A stretch of DNA of 64,000 nt from an uncultured Cyclobacteriaceae bacterium (GCA_943788235.1 CALSPM010000004.1:62001-126000); one strand, 5' to 3'; counted from the stretch's first letter, positions 56,501 through 64,000 are shown. The notes: generated by a model not told the origin, from the letters alone. Translations and numbers: made by a program.

Positions 56501-56658
56501 TGAAAATCTAAGGCGTTATTAAAGCATCGGACAGTATAGGGTATGATAAAACTTTTTCTTGCATCGTAATGAATTATTTTAGCATTTTCTGATTGAAAAA
56601 TTTCTTGAGCAGAAGCACCAAATGAGAGTAAAGCGAGGAGTAACGAAAGGTATTTCAT
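53557..56658 (-). CDS. Fusion of gluzincin peptidase domain, beta-propeller and outer-membrane barrel
   Basis: 1033 residues, signal peptide ASA/Q (17-18). Residues 25-300 include HELVH at 114-118 and, 49 residues later, the third-ligand region HEGIAS at 167-172: a gluzincin (HExxH, then E) metallopeptidase of the peptidase MA type. Residues 310-620 show TolB/WD40-like blades (DMDISPDGKYLSAAVSDYKG, FRFTKDGKYLIGTS). Residues 650-1033 form an outer-membrane barrel with alternating strands, ending in FMISLKLLN. The protein could be a surface-exposed protease fused to its own barrel. It probably heads an operon with the PrsW protease (27 bp). A frame without damage over 3.1 kb supports function. 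Substrate is unknown. Confidence 0.85.
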   Translation of the reverse strand: MKYLSLLLALLSFGASAQEIFQSENAKIIHYDARKSFIIPYTVRCFNNALDFHKRLFDYDPTGDITVVLEDFGDYGNASTVASPFNVVNIGLSPFSYAFETFPAGERIFSLMNHELVHMAALDNTAKRDKFFQKLFLGKVMPTSDHPISMFYSFLTIPRLYAPRWYHEGIASYVDTWMSGGRGNAMGNYDEMFFRTKVIEDAEIYSAQGLESEGINSDFQGVTNSYLYGTRFMGYLANQYGPEKIIKWVKREDNSRAFFSKQFKQVFGFSIDKGWSDWLGFEKLFQQENIALIKENAITEARPITEKILGSVSYAHFDKKRNKIYVAINYPGKVPFLAAINLVNGDIEHLTDVKGAALFYVSSIIYDEMADKIYFTTDNDAQRDLNSFDLKTRKVKLLNEDARFGDLALNPVDKSIWGVKHDNGFSTIIKIIENDSTDDDPTPYSSTFDGMITLRYGDDIFDMDISPDGKYLSAAVSDYKGTQKLMLYEIDAFTGFESRSQVLFDFDDASPQSFRFTKDGKYLIGTSYFSGISNVYRIDLSTFDGKGEGVEVMSNAATGFFRPVLLDSSRLFVFEYKSKGFQPSIIVNEPVDALSSINFLGTQTAESHDFVREWYTKRPSQGQASDDSISTETTTYRIGKEFKLTAAYPTLVGYQNFMGVGYKFNFSDPLGFTELNVSFSYTPTQWFNSLSNDPYESNILADDEVFHASIDFSTLNFSYRFAYNPANFYDLFGPTKQSRKGISGGIDWQTPLIWNAPIFLDLALGLSGFYGLEKSNDFQQLSYDGFDGNLYFDFYSSLSYSYIKNSIGAVDDEKGITASLEASTAYTAGEIYPSLVGNLDLGIPLPINHTSIWLRSALGKSFNNDLNPFTRYGFAAFGNNYIDSWNAKQYRGTYAFPGLTYSDNRYIESRDFGKLMLDVLLPPIRYKKLGFFNLFANWTQASVFASVLYSQNYDPNGGKNLQYFIREIPHPLGKSFDDPIWTDTFVNFGAQIDTRIVLFSLLPSTISIGMARAYDVISEDSYDEFMISLKLLN

Positions 56659-56732
56659 GGTTAAGCCGGTAATGGTGCCAAGAATTGACCAACAATCTAT
56701 TGATAAATGAGGTATGATAATAGGTTATAAAA

Positions 56733-56762
56733 CAAAAAAAATGGCCCAATTAATTTCGGGCC
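56733..56762 (-). terminator. Intrinsic terminator for the minus-strand gene at 56779
   Basis: GGCCC at 56743-56747 pairs with GGGCC at 56758-56762, and on the minus strand the hairpin is followed by a run of nine T (A run at 56733-56741 on the plus strand). Confidence 0.85.
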
Positions 56763-56778
56763 TTTTGTATTAAAATTT

Positions 56779-57309
56779 CTATTGCACCATTTTTTGAAGG
56801 ACACCTAATTGAGATGAGCGGACCACATTACCAAATGCTGGATTTTTAGCAATATTTCTGAACGCTGGATTTTTGGCAATCTCCATGAACGCTGGATTTT
56901 TGGCTAAGGTTAAAAACGTGGGATTAGAAACCAATTTTCTATACTTCGGATTATTAGAAAAATCTCCAGATTCTATGAGTTTCGAAAGCTCATCATTTTG
57001 AGTAAGATCAAGAAAGTCAGTATTTTTTGCTAATTCAGCAAAAGACTCTGAATCGATCATTTCAGTAAAGTTTTCGTCTTTCATTAACTCTTGGAATTCA
57101 TCGTTTTGAAGTAAAATTTGAACATTTTCTCCGACAAGCTCGACTTCGGTATCATCTTCAATTTTATATTTATTTGCTTTTTGAACTCCTTTTATTGCAG
57201 AACCCGTGGCATCTGAGGGTGGAAATCCTACTGTGATTTGGATAATATACAGACCTATAGCTATCGCTGTTAGTACGAGTATGGTTAAAATTGGCTTTTT
57301 TATTTTCAT
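56779..57309 (-). CDS. Anchored protein with NPxF-type short tandem repeats
   Basis: 176 residues with an N-terminal membrane anchor (about 7-25). From about residue 70 to 170 a 10- to 12-residue unit recurs eight or nine times, clearest at the end as KNPAFMEIAKNPAFRNIAK and in degenerate form as NDEFQELMKD, NTDFLDLTQ, NPTFLTLAK. The unit [KN]xxF..[LI]AK should form short helices stacked into a solenoid. The repeat DNA is also nearly identical (GCTGGATTTTTGGC), so it may grow or shrink. I know no named domain. It is intact, ends 17 bp before a terminator and stands alone on the minus strand. Confidence 0.75.
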   Translation of the reverse strand: MKIKKPILTILVLTAIAIGLYIIQITVGFPPSDATGSAIKGVQKANKYKIEDDTEVELVGENVQILLQNDEFQELMKDENFTEMIDSESFAELAKNTDFLDLTQNDELSKLIESGDFSNNPKYRKLVSNPTFLTLAKNPAFMEIAKNPAFRNIAKNPAFGNVVRSSQLGVLQKMVQ

Positions 57310-58003
57310 GACAGTTTGATGAATGAATTAATATTTCGTTAGTGTATTCTTTATTTTTATAAATCTTTGTTTTTATATATGCTTTTACCTGAAAAAAGGT
57401 AACCACTGCTTTTAAAAAAAATATTTCAACACTGAAAATTACATAGAATATATTTAAAACCATTCATTCATGATAAAAATAATTAACTATGAACGATGTC
57501 ATAGATTGAGTCAAAAAAGATAATATATTTCAGCGTGAGAGGTTTTATTACCATTAATTTACTTACCATTTTTTAATCACAATTGATTTCTACGTGGGTA
57601 AATGTATCTTGACGATTATTTTTAATTATTAGAGTAGTTTATTTTTTCGTAATATTTGGATATGACCTCTGTCCTTGAACCGAAAGGCTGAATCTGACAG
57701 AATATGTGTCGTTATGATGTCATTTTCATTGTTGACATACCGAAGACAAATCGTCTTCAGTATCGCTGAGCTTAAATTTGAAAGCTCAATTTTTTCTGTT
57801 TTTGATGTATATTGTACTTTGATGTATCTTGTCCTATGATAATTAAAAAGATCCTCACTGATAAAAGTAGTTTCATTTTTTTATGAGTAACATTGATATA
57901 AAATTATTAGAGGATTAAACTAGTTCTGAAAGAAAGTAATTTAATTTTTTTTATTTTTTAATAAGGTATTAGTTCGACTAACACCATTCTAGGACAAGAA
58001 GCT
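57310..58003. other. 694-bp intergenic region, possible relic
   Basis: No confirmed gene. On the minus strand 57629-57879 a frame is open for about 83 codons without a start (FNYHRTRYIKVQYTSK.. ICLRYVNNEND). It looks protein-like but I cannot assign it. A small inverted repeat GAAGAC / GTCTTC occurs near 57740-57755. AT-rich elsewhere. Confidence 0.3.
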
Positions 58004-58444
58004 ATGAAGAATAAGATATGTGTATGGGTTCAAATTAGTTTGATTTTTGTGGGCTGTAGTCTGTCAAATCCCAATCAAATAGAAGATGTGATAGCTCAAA
58101 ATCGAAAAAAGTGGGAGCGTCAAAAAATAGTTCATTATCAGATTACACAGAAGTTGAGTTGCTTCTGTCCTCCCTCAACGCGTGAGCCGAAAATTATTGA
58201 AATCAATCACGGAAACATAGTGACTATTAATGGTATTGAAACTTCAAATGGAAATAATATGGGTAAAACTTTTCCTGAATTTTTTGAGTGGATAGAGGAG
58301 AAAAAAGCTAGAGATCCCTTTACATCAAAATATACTTTTGACCCAAAATATGGCTTTCCCAACATGATATATTTTAATATGAGAGAAAATATGAAGGATG
58401 AGGAGTTAAGGTATGTGCTAACAGATTTTAAAATTTTAGATTGA
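58004..58444 (+). CDS. DUF6174 family lipoprotein
   Basis: 146 residues with lipobox VGC (Cys18). Motifs of the DUF6174 family: a W..QKIVHYQIT strand, the Cys-rich SCFCPPS near residue 52, IIEINHGNIVTING, FPEFFEWIEE, and the end FDPKYGFPNMIYF. Function is unknown; members are small secreted beta-rich proteins. It converges with the acyltransferase gene (16-bp gap), so no operon. Confidence 0.82.
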   Translation: MKNKICVWVQISLIFVGCSLSNPNQIEDVIAQNRKKWERQKIVHYQITQKLSCFCPPSTREPKIIEINHGNIVTINGIETSNGNNMGKTFPEFFEWIEEKKARDPFTSKYTFDPKYGFPNMIYFNMRENMKDEELRYVLTDFKILD

Positions 58445-58460
58445 GCGATTTCATCTTTAA

Positions 58461-59357
58461 CTAAAGCACCAAATCATTAGGTCTTGGGTGTTTCCATCTT
58501 TTGTGGGACCATAGATAATAAGCGGGATCTTCCCTTATCTGTGCTTCCAACATATCCTTGTAGGATTCCATTATAAAATCATTTTTTTCCAGGGTAGGCT
58601 CCTCACTGATAATATGGAATTCGGTTTCGTAATAACCCCTTCTGATTTTTTTAATTTTACCGAAGACTACAACTTCATTATTTTTTTTAGCAAACTTCTC
58701 AGCACCTTTTTGAAATCCAGTATCTTGATTCAAAAATTCAGTCCAATAAGCTTTATGAGGTTTTCTCGGCCATTGATCTGAGCCGTAAATGGTACATAGC
58801 AATGGATTATTTTCTTCTTTGGGATGAGATAATATTTTTTTAATACTCACCATTTGAAGACCAAATCGGCTTCTACTTTGTTTCATTTTGTATTCCCAAA
58901 ACAAATTTCTTAAAGGGGTATATAAAGCTTTGCATTGATAGGGTAATGCATTGTTTATGGTAATGGCCAATAGTTCCCAATTTCCATAATGTCCTCCCAT
59001 TAAGGTAATGTTTTTTTGCTTTGATGAGAGCTGCTCTATGAGTTCGACATTTTTATAAACCATACGTTCTTGAGCGCTTTTTTCACGAAGCGTAAATAGC
59101 TTAAGACTTTCTACTACGAGGTCGCAAAAATGGCGATAAAAATCAAAACTTATTTTTTCATATGCTTTTACAGAATACTGTGGAAAGGAATTTTTAATAT
59201 TCTGATAGACCGTATTCCTTCGATACCGGACTAAGTAAAATAAAATAATGAAAAGAATATCTGATATGCGATAAATCAAGAAAAAAGGAAGCCTAGAAAT
59301 GGGATAGATAAGACCGAAATATAATATTTTTTGTATCACTGCAATGTATATAAGCAC
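58461..59357 (-). CDS. Lipid A lauroyl-type acyltransferase (LpxL/HtrB-like)
   Basis: 298 residues starting at GTG 59357. Inner-membrane helices lie at the N terminus. The catalytic HxxxxE motif of the lysophospholipid acyltransferase family is in GGHYGNWE (about 122-129), followed by the block LYTPLRNLFWEYKMKQSR with the conserved R.G-type substrate loop RSRFGLQMVSIK, and ends with AYYLWSHKRWKH. It adds an acyl chain to lipid A in the inner membrane. Intact; expected of a core gene. Its convergent partner is DUF6174. Confidence 0.9.
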   Translation of the reverse strand: MLIYIAVIQKILYFGLIYPISRLPFFLIYRISDILFIILFYLVRYRRNTVYQNIKNSFPQYSVKAYEKISFDFYRHFCDLVVESLKLFTLREKSAQERMVYKNVELIEQLSSKQKNITLMGGHYGNWELLAITINNALPYQCKALYTPLRNLFWEYKMKQSRSRFGLQMVSIKKILSHPKEENNPLLCTIYGSDQWPRKPHKAYWTEFLNQDTGFQKGAEKFAKKNNEVVVFGKIKKIRRGYYETEFHIISEEPTLEKNDFIMESYKDMLEAQIREDPAYYLWSHKRWKHPRPNDLVL

Positions 59358-59527
59358 TCAAAATTAACTATTCAAAGACTATTTCAAGCAATTTTCATAA
59401 AATGGTACATGCTCATGGTCTATCTCTCCTAATTTAATAGCATCTCGTTAAGAAGATTCATATGGATAAAATGAATGTGTCTTGATTTATCCTTTATTCA
59501 TATAAGTGAATCATTTTTTCAAATGTT

Positions 59528-60349
59528 TTATTGAGTGACTTTGCCTGCAACACCATAAAATTCACCTCCATTTATCCACGGAAGGTCGGCTGTGATATGG
59601 TAATGATAAATGCCTTCTGGAAAATGGGCAGTTACACCGGTGTGACCGTGGTAATCGTCAAGGTCATCATTGGTTAAAGTGACTCCACTTTCGACAGGGC
59701 CGTAAACAGGGAAACCATCCAGTAAAAGGCCTAAGAAAGTACTGTCGCCTTTGATCTCTGTTAGCCATGTAGGCTCTGTGTGATAATGATAGGAGCCGGT
59801 ATTGGTTGGATGTCCTTCATATTGATCAAAAGTGTTGAGTTCTTCTAATATATCGTCTCCTGGTGCTGCCACTTGGTTGTAAAACACCACACTATTGATA
59901 GATACACCCATAGGGCCGAAAGGGGTGTCTTCATTATTTGCGGACATTTCGGGGAATCTCGGTAGTGTGAAGGTATAATTCATCGAAGCAATTGTATTTG
60001 GATTTTTGTAGAAATCTTCATTGTCGTCCTCATTATAGTCCTCATACAGAGCATTTGTCGTTTCATAATACATGCTCTTATGATCAGGTTCACTGCTTGC
60101 TGTGATTTTAAGGCTCGTTTCTCCTACAACAACAACTACCGATTCATCATAAAAAAGGCAAGCAATGACGGCAATGTCATTGGGCGCAGAAGATGGCAAG
60201 CATTCTAAAGTACTGGAGTCCTCGGCGATGGTGACTTGACTGCCTTGAATGGTGACGGTATCTGGCGTATTGTCATCATCACCACAATTTGATAGCATGA
60301 TACTGCTGAAAATCAGTGAAGCGAGCAGTATTAATCTGTTCATTTTCAT
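59528..60349 (-). CDS. YHYH-domain lipoprotein (copy 2)
   Basis: 273 residues from ATG 60349; an ATG at 60343 is also possible, and a longer frame to 60466 does not look like a signal peptide. Lipobox SNC followed by GDDD, then a YHYH domain with two literal YHYH motifs and paired histidines as in the copy at 7969. In the stretch from GPMGVSINSVVFYN to DDYHGHT 90 of 93 residues are identical, while many third codon positions differ. Function is unknown; metal binding is plausible. It lies 414 bp upstream of the SCO1 gene on the same strand, which hints at copper (inference). Confidence 0.88.
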   Translation of the reverse strand: MKMNRLILLASLIFSSIMLSNCGDDDNTPDTVTIQGSQVTIAEDSSTLECLPSSAPNDIAVIACLFYDESVVVVVGETSLKITASSEPDHKSMYYETTNALYEDYNEDDNEDFYKNPNTIASMNYTFTLPRFPEMSANNEDTPFGPMGVSINSVVFYNQVAAPGDDILEELNTFDQYEGHPTNTGSYHYHTEPTWLTEIKGDSTFLGLLLDGFPVYGPVESGVTLTNDDLDDYHGHTGVTAHFPEGIYHYHITADLPWINGGEFYGVAGKVTQ

Positions 60350-60762
60350 AGCTCTGTTGGCAATGGTCGTTAAATGATACTTTATAAGTTTAGACAAATC
60401 TAAACATAAAAGGTATTTACTTGGAACAGAATTGAGATAAATTAACTCTGGCTGCTCGAGCAACAAGTATTTTAAAAAAATGTAATGAGAATTTTTGTTC
60501 GGCTCTTGAGTGAGCTATTCATTCTACTTTTTTGTTGAACGAAAACTGCCATCATTAAAGTACTATTTTTATAGGTATTATTTTAAATCGTCTAATAAAT
60601 TAATTGAAAAAATAGAGACTAGTAATGTATTAAAGGATGGCTGTAAAAAGGGATAAGTTGATTATTATAATCAATACTGCTACCGCTTTTTTGACTAAAT
60701 GAAGGATCTATCCAGAGCTCAATTTCGGTGCTACTGGTGGTTAAGCAATAGGCATATTATGA

Positions 60763-61422
60763 TCATTCTAAAATAGATTTAATGTCTTCTATGAGTCGTT
60801 TCGTTTCTAAGGGTAGGGTGCCATTGTAAACTCCCCTTATTCGTCTGTGTTGATCGACGAGCACCAAATTTTCAGTATGTAAAAAATCATCATCTTCTGT
60901 CACGTTTTTCCCAAAGCCCTCATCGGCATAATAGGAGTTTCTGGCGAGTTCGTAGATCTCTTTTTTATCTCCTGTGAGTAGGAACCAATTTTCAGCATTT
61001 ATTCCATTAAAATCTGCATATTCTCTAAGTCTACCTACTGAGTCTACCCACGGCATGACGGTATGAGAAAGAATTTTGACATTATGGTTAGATTTAAAGG
61101 TATCTTGAACTTTTAGTAAATTCCCCGTCATTAGAGGACATACATTTGGGCAAATGGAAAAAAAGAAATTGGCGACATAAAGTTTACCATCCAAATCATC
61201 TTGTGTGATCCAATTTCCTTTTTGGTTCTGAAATTTAAAATCAGCAATGGTGTGGATGTCATCAAATGCTTCATCAGTCTCTTTGATCCATTCAGGTGTG
61301 AATGTGGGCTCATTATAGAAGGGAAGTTCTATTTCTGAAATTTCCAAATCTTCATTTACTTTTTTTTCCCTGCTGCAAGCAATCGATTCCAAACAGAACA
61401 TCAGCCAAATTATTTTTTTCAT
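60763..61422 (-). CDS. SCO1/SenC family copper-binding lipoprotein
   Basis: 219 residues with lipobox IAC (Cys16). It is a thioredoxin-fold SCO protein: the copper site CPNVCP with Cys91 and Cys95, and His182 in FLHTENLVLVD, plus FFFSICPN and VGRLREYADFNG-like helix. SCO proteins deliver Cu to cytochrome oxidase or reduce its CuA-site cysteines; no oxidase genes lie nearby. It starts at the base after the stop of the MORN-type gene, so both form one operon. Copper and the YHYH neighbour are a plausible theme. Confidence 0.92.
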   Translation of the reverse strand: MKKIIWLMFCLESIACSREKKVNEDLEISEIELPFYNEPTFTPEWIKETDEAFDDIHTIADFKFQNQKGNWITQDDLDGKLYVANFFFSICPNVCPLMTGNLLKVQDTFKSNHNVKILSHTVMPWVDSVGRLREYADFNGINAENWFLLTGDKKEIYELARNSYYADEGFGKNVTEDDDFLHTENLVLVDQHRRIRGVYNGTLPLETKRLIEDIKSILE

Positions 61423-62022
61423 TTACTTGCCCTTATAAGGTTCTAATGTTTGTTTTTTTGTATCAATCTTAGTGCATCGCTTCATACCCATCAGTCCATA
61501 TTTTTTTCCATTTTCTCGGATGACGAAATTAGCTCTGATTTTACCATCTCTGCGCCAAACTTTCTGTGAACCTAAGGCCTGACCATTGACATAGTTTCGA
61601 TCTTGCAATGGTGAGCCATCTTGATACCATTCCTTATGATTACCCACGCTCATGCCATTTTTAAAATGATATTCAAATTTAAGTGAACCATCGGGATACC
61701 AACCTAAATGGATTCCATGCTTTCTGCCGTGAAGGTAGGGTCGATGGTGTCTTTTTGTGCCGTCGCCGTAATAGCCTAACATATCACCCTCTTGTAATCC
61801 TTCATAAAAAGGGGTCTTATTTAGAAGTACATTATTTTCATCTGTTTGAACGACATAACCTGAAAATAACGCATCGTGATAGCGTCGCTTACCCTTTTTA
61901 TCCCAACTCAAGCTCAAGTCCTTTTTATCAATTTCTATTTTGGGAATTTTAGGCCCAAATACAGATCCTATCTCGCAGCTTGAAAAGGTGATTAAAATGA
62001 TTATAAGATACCTAAACTTCAT
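61423..62022 (-). CDS. MORN-repeat / YwqK-like lipoprotein upstream of SCO1
   Basis: 199 residues from ATG 62022; longer frames to 62079 do not show a signal peptide. Lipobox SSC (Cys16). Repeats of a short MORN-like unit are visible: GYYGDGTKRHHRPY, GWYPDGSLKFEYHF, EWYQDGSPLQDRNY, VWRRDGKIRANFVI, as in YwqK-type antitoxins and related MORN proteins. The role in Bacteroidota is usually unknown. It is directly adjacent to the SCO1 gene (zero spacing), so they are co-transcribed and perhaps linked to copper handling (inference). Confidence 0.82.
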   Translation of the reverse strand: MKFRYLIIILITFSSCEIGSVFGPKIPKIEIDKKDLSLSWDKKGKRRYHDALFSGYVVQTDENNVLLNKTPFYEGLQEGDMLGYYGDGTKRHHRPYLHGRKHGIHLGWYPDGSLKFEYHFKNGMSVGNHKEWYQDGSPLQDRNYVNGQALGSQKVWRRDGKIRANFVIRENGKKYGLMGMKRCTKIDTKKQTLEPYKGK

Positions 62023-62201
62023 GATTACAAAATTAGCCAAATTATTATTTACAAATATTTTTTTTAAAATTAGGCACACATTGAGGGTTGAAGAACTGAC
62101 TTACTTCAAATTTTAATTACTTATCTTTATAAGAAATGTGACACCCTTTTAATTATAATTTTTCCTAGATAATATGTTTAAAACAACAAATAAGTCATGC
62201 T

Positions 62202-63164
62202 GTGTTCCTTTATAAATTAATCCTTAGTCTATTTTTTTTACTCATCATGATCTATTTACCTGTAGTCAATACTCATTTGGAAAATTATGAGGAAACTGTT
62301 CTTGGAGATCAGAAAACTATAAAAATGCGAGCGATTGCTCCAGGTAATTTCACTATGGGCAGTATGGGTGAAGAGTTTCAAAATAAAGGAGTCCAAAACC
62401 CACAACATGAGGTTTATGTAGATGCGTTTTGGATGAGCGAGAAGGAAATCTCATGGGAAATTTATCAAGAATTTTTATATAGAGAAAAAGATCATATCAA
62501 GGCAGATGATTATGGTGATTTATTATTAGAGATTGATGGTCTTTCGGCCGCTACCATGCCTTATGTTAATTTTAATGTAACAAATCATCCTGTTATTGAC
62601 GTGACACAATATGCAGCTTCTATGTTCTGTAAATGGCTTTCTGCAAAAACAGGGAGGTTCTATCGATTACCCACCGAGGCAGAATGGGAATATGCCTGTC
62701 GTGCAGGAACCACAGCCTCTTATTCTTTTGACTCAAATTTAATAGATGAATATGCCTGGTATGCAGATAATAGTCAGGGTACTTTTCATCCAAGTGGTTT
62801 AAAAAAGCCGAATTCATTTGGGTTATATGACATGCATGGCAACGTGGCTGAATGGGTGTTGGATCATTATGATCCCAAAGGGTATGATATTGCATCAGAT
62901 AGTGGTCATTTTTTTTTAAGAAAGGAGAGCCTTTACCCGAGAGTATTTAGAGGCGGGTCATGGCGAGATCCCAAAGAAGCTCTTCGTTCTTCGGAAAGAA
63001 ATTACTCAAGTCCAAAATTAAAGCAGCGAGATCCTCAATTACCTAAAAGCTTGTGGTGGCATACCGATGCCCCTCACATCGGCTTTAGAGTGGTGAGATC
63101 AAATAAAATTTTAAATTTAGATGAAATGAATTTATTTTGGGGTAAACCCATTCAAGAATATTAA
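62202..63164 (+). CDS. FGE/SUMF1-like protein without the catalytic cysteine
   Basis: 320 residues, GTG start at 62202, with a hydrophobic N terminus (possible anchor). The fold is clear: PGNFTMGSMGEEFQNKG, EVYVDAFWMSEKEIS, RFYRLPTEAEWEYACRAGT, GLYDMHGNVAEWVLD and FRGGSW. Near the C terminus, where true formylglycine-generating enzymes have a Cys-containing segment before the last motif, this protein has HTDAPHIGFRV without a nearby Cys. It is therefore probably not a sulfatase activator but a binding or structural member. The Gfo/Idh/MocA gene starts 11 bp later, so both form an operon. Confidence 0.88.
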   Translation: MFLYKLILSLFFLLIMIYLPVVNTHLENYEETVLGDQKTIKMRAIAPGNFTMGSMGEEFQNKGVQNPQHEVYVDAFWMSEKEISWEIYQEFLYREKDHIKADDYGDLLLEIDGLSAATMPYVNFNVTNHPVIDVTQYAASMFCKWLSAKTGRFYRLPTEAEWEYACRAGTTASYSFDSNLIDEYAWYADNSQGTFHPSGLKKPNSFGLYDMHGNVAEWVLDHYDPKGYDIASDSGHFFLRKESLYPRVFRGGSWRDPKEALRSSERNYSSPKLKQRDPQLPKSLWWHTDAPHIGFRVVRSNKILNLDEMNLFWGKPIQEY

Positions 63165-63175
63165 CACAGAATAGA

Positions 63176-64000
63176 ATGAAGAGAGAACAGACAAACGAAG
63201 CAAGAAGGAAATTTTTAAGAAAAACTGCGGCTTATTCAGGGGCAGGCTTATTAGCCTCAGCGCTACCTACTCAGGCCCATGCCTATGTGGAAGGTGCAGG
63301 TGAAATCAGCGTTGCATTGGTGGGTTGTGGGGGTAGAGGAACGGGTGCTGCCGCACAAGCTATACAAGCAGATCCTGCAGTAAGGTTGGTGGCCATGGCA
63401 GATGTTTTTGAAGATCAGTTGCAAAATAGTTTCAAAGGATTGTCTATAAAACTTGCTGATTCTGGTCAAATTAAAGTAAGTTCAGAAACTATGTTTGTTG
63501 GATTTGATGCTTATAAAAAGGCTATTGATATGGCAGACGTTGTTATTTTGACTACACCTCCAGGGTTTAGGCCTGTGCATTTCGAATATGCGGTCAATCA
63601 AGATAAACATGTTTTTATGGAGAAACCTTTGGCAACAGATGTGGTAGGTATAAAGAGAATATTAGCTGCAGGAAAATTAGCCAAGAAAAAAAAATTAAAT
63701 GTGGTTGTCGGTCTTCAGCGACATTATCAAAAAAATTATTTGACGATATATGAATTGGTGCAAAAAGGAAAAATAGGTGATATTGTCTCTGGCCAAGTAT
63801 ATTGGAATAGCCCAGGTGTATGGGTACGGAAAAGGCAATATCAGCAAACAGAACTAGAATATCAGATGCGTAATTGGTATTATTTTAATTGGGTTTGTGG
63901 GGATCATATCTTGGAGCAACACATACATAACATAGACGTAGCCAATTGGTTTATTGGATCGACCCCTTTGAGTGCACAAGGAATGGGTGGCCGAGAAACG
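63176..64000 (+). CDS. Gfo/Idh/MocA oxidoreductase, Tat-exported, 3' part outside window
   Basis: Starts at ATG 63176, 11 bp after the FGE-like gene. The N terminus has a twin-arginine signal (RRKFLRKTAAYSGAGLL). Then the Rossmann motif VALVGCGGRGTG at about residue 43, ADVVILTTPP, HVFMEKPLATD with the catalytic EKP, and VVGLQRHYQ with the following Gfo/Idh-type strands. NAD-dependent periplasmic sugar-oxidising enzymes of this kind often pair with DUF1080 and FGE-like proteins. The frame is open to the window end (275 codons) and lacks the C terminus. Substrate unknown. Confidence 0.92.
   Translation, partial: MKREQTNEARRKFLRKTAAYSGAGLLASALPTQAHAYVEGAGEISVALVGCGGRGTGAAAQAIQADPAVRLVAMADVFEDQLQNSFKGLSIKLADSGQIKVSSETMFVGFDAYKKAIDMADVVILTTPPGFRPVHFEYAVNQDKHVFMEKPLATDVVGIKRILAAGKLAKKKKLNVVVGLQRHYQKNYLTIYELVQKGKIGDIVSGQVYWNSPGVWVRKRQYQQTELEYQMRNWYYFNWVCGDHILEQHIHNIDVANWFIGSTPLSAQGMGGRET

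Noticed and set aside
1-64000. CRISPR array or defence island
   Set aside because: No regularly spaced direct repeats, Cas, toxin-antitoxin or restriction genes were seen; the only repeats found were short ones.

Overview
The window looks like part of a Bacteroidota chromosome, plausibly an aquatic Saprospiria- or Cytophagia-like lineage. This is inferred from low GC, many lipoproteins with short Cys-Gly-Asp/Glu-rich N termini, no clear Shine-Dalgarno sequences, a TonB receptor with an N-terminal carboxypeptidase-regulatory domain, OmpA proteins with thrombospondin type-3 calcium repeats, DUF1080 and Gfo/Idh/MocA proteins, and DUF1566 lipoproteins. No rRNA, tRNA, transposase, integrase, phage gene or CRISPR array was seen.

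Layout. 0-21 kb is intact and gene-dense: a cut-off formylglycine-generating-enzyme-like gene, a beta-helix lipoprotein overlapping a diheme cytochrome c, a DUF1080 sugar hydrolase, an FMN alpha-hydroxyacid dehydrogenase, a DUF1295 membrane enzyme with a small membrane partner, a YHYH lipoprotein, a GH5-like glycosidase, an Ig/DUF1566 protein, an SLC12-type cation-chloride cotransporter, an M3 peptidase, an amidohydrolase, a DUF6428 protein and a TonB receptor. 21.7-25.5 kb holds a disrupted acidic Cys-repeat lipoprotein and relics of a class III aminotransferase and a YtcJ-like amidohydrolase. 25.5-33.4 kb holds an intact TerB/ABCG fusion transporter, a helical lipoprotein and a large OmpA protein. 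33.4-35.2 kb is a gene graveyard with one tiny Lys-rich gene and a broken HxlR regulator. 35.4-52.5 kb mixes intact genes (M16 peptidase, double NTF2-like protein, lipoproteins, DUF4197) with at least six genes broken by frameshifts or stops: M1 aminopeptidase, SpdH-like oxidoreductase, two NTF2-like genes, apt and a CotH-like gene, plus a secreted protein with two nonsense codons. 52.8-64 kb is intact again: a PrsW protease next to a metalloprotease/propeller/barrel fusion, an NPxF-repeat protein, DUF6174, a lauroyl-type acyltransferase, a second YHYH protein, SCO1, a MORN-type lipoprotein, a second FGE-like protein and a Gfo/Idh/MocA oxidoreductase that runs off the right end.

How the genes work together. 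Most encode envelope, periplasmic or secreted functions: peptide and protein degradation (M3, M16, M1), carbohydrate turnover (DUF1080, GH5, Gfo/Idh/MocA), outer-membrane uptake and scaffolding (TonB, OmpA) and redox or copper functions (diheme cytochrome, SCO1, perhaps YHYH). Convincing operons are few and short.

The most notable signals are: the clustering of single-frameshift genes, nearly all with a net +1 base change, in 22-52 kb and none in 0-21 or 52-64 kb; two nearly identical YHYH proteins about 51 kb apart under strong protein-level constraint; an acidic secreted protein built of a Cys-containing repeat I do not recognise; a short NPxF-type helical repeat protein; and the TerB-ABCG and protease-propeller-barrel fusions. 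All functional statements rest on reading the sequence and recalling families; no database search was run.
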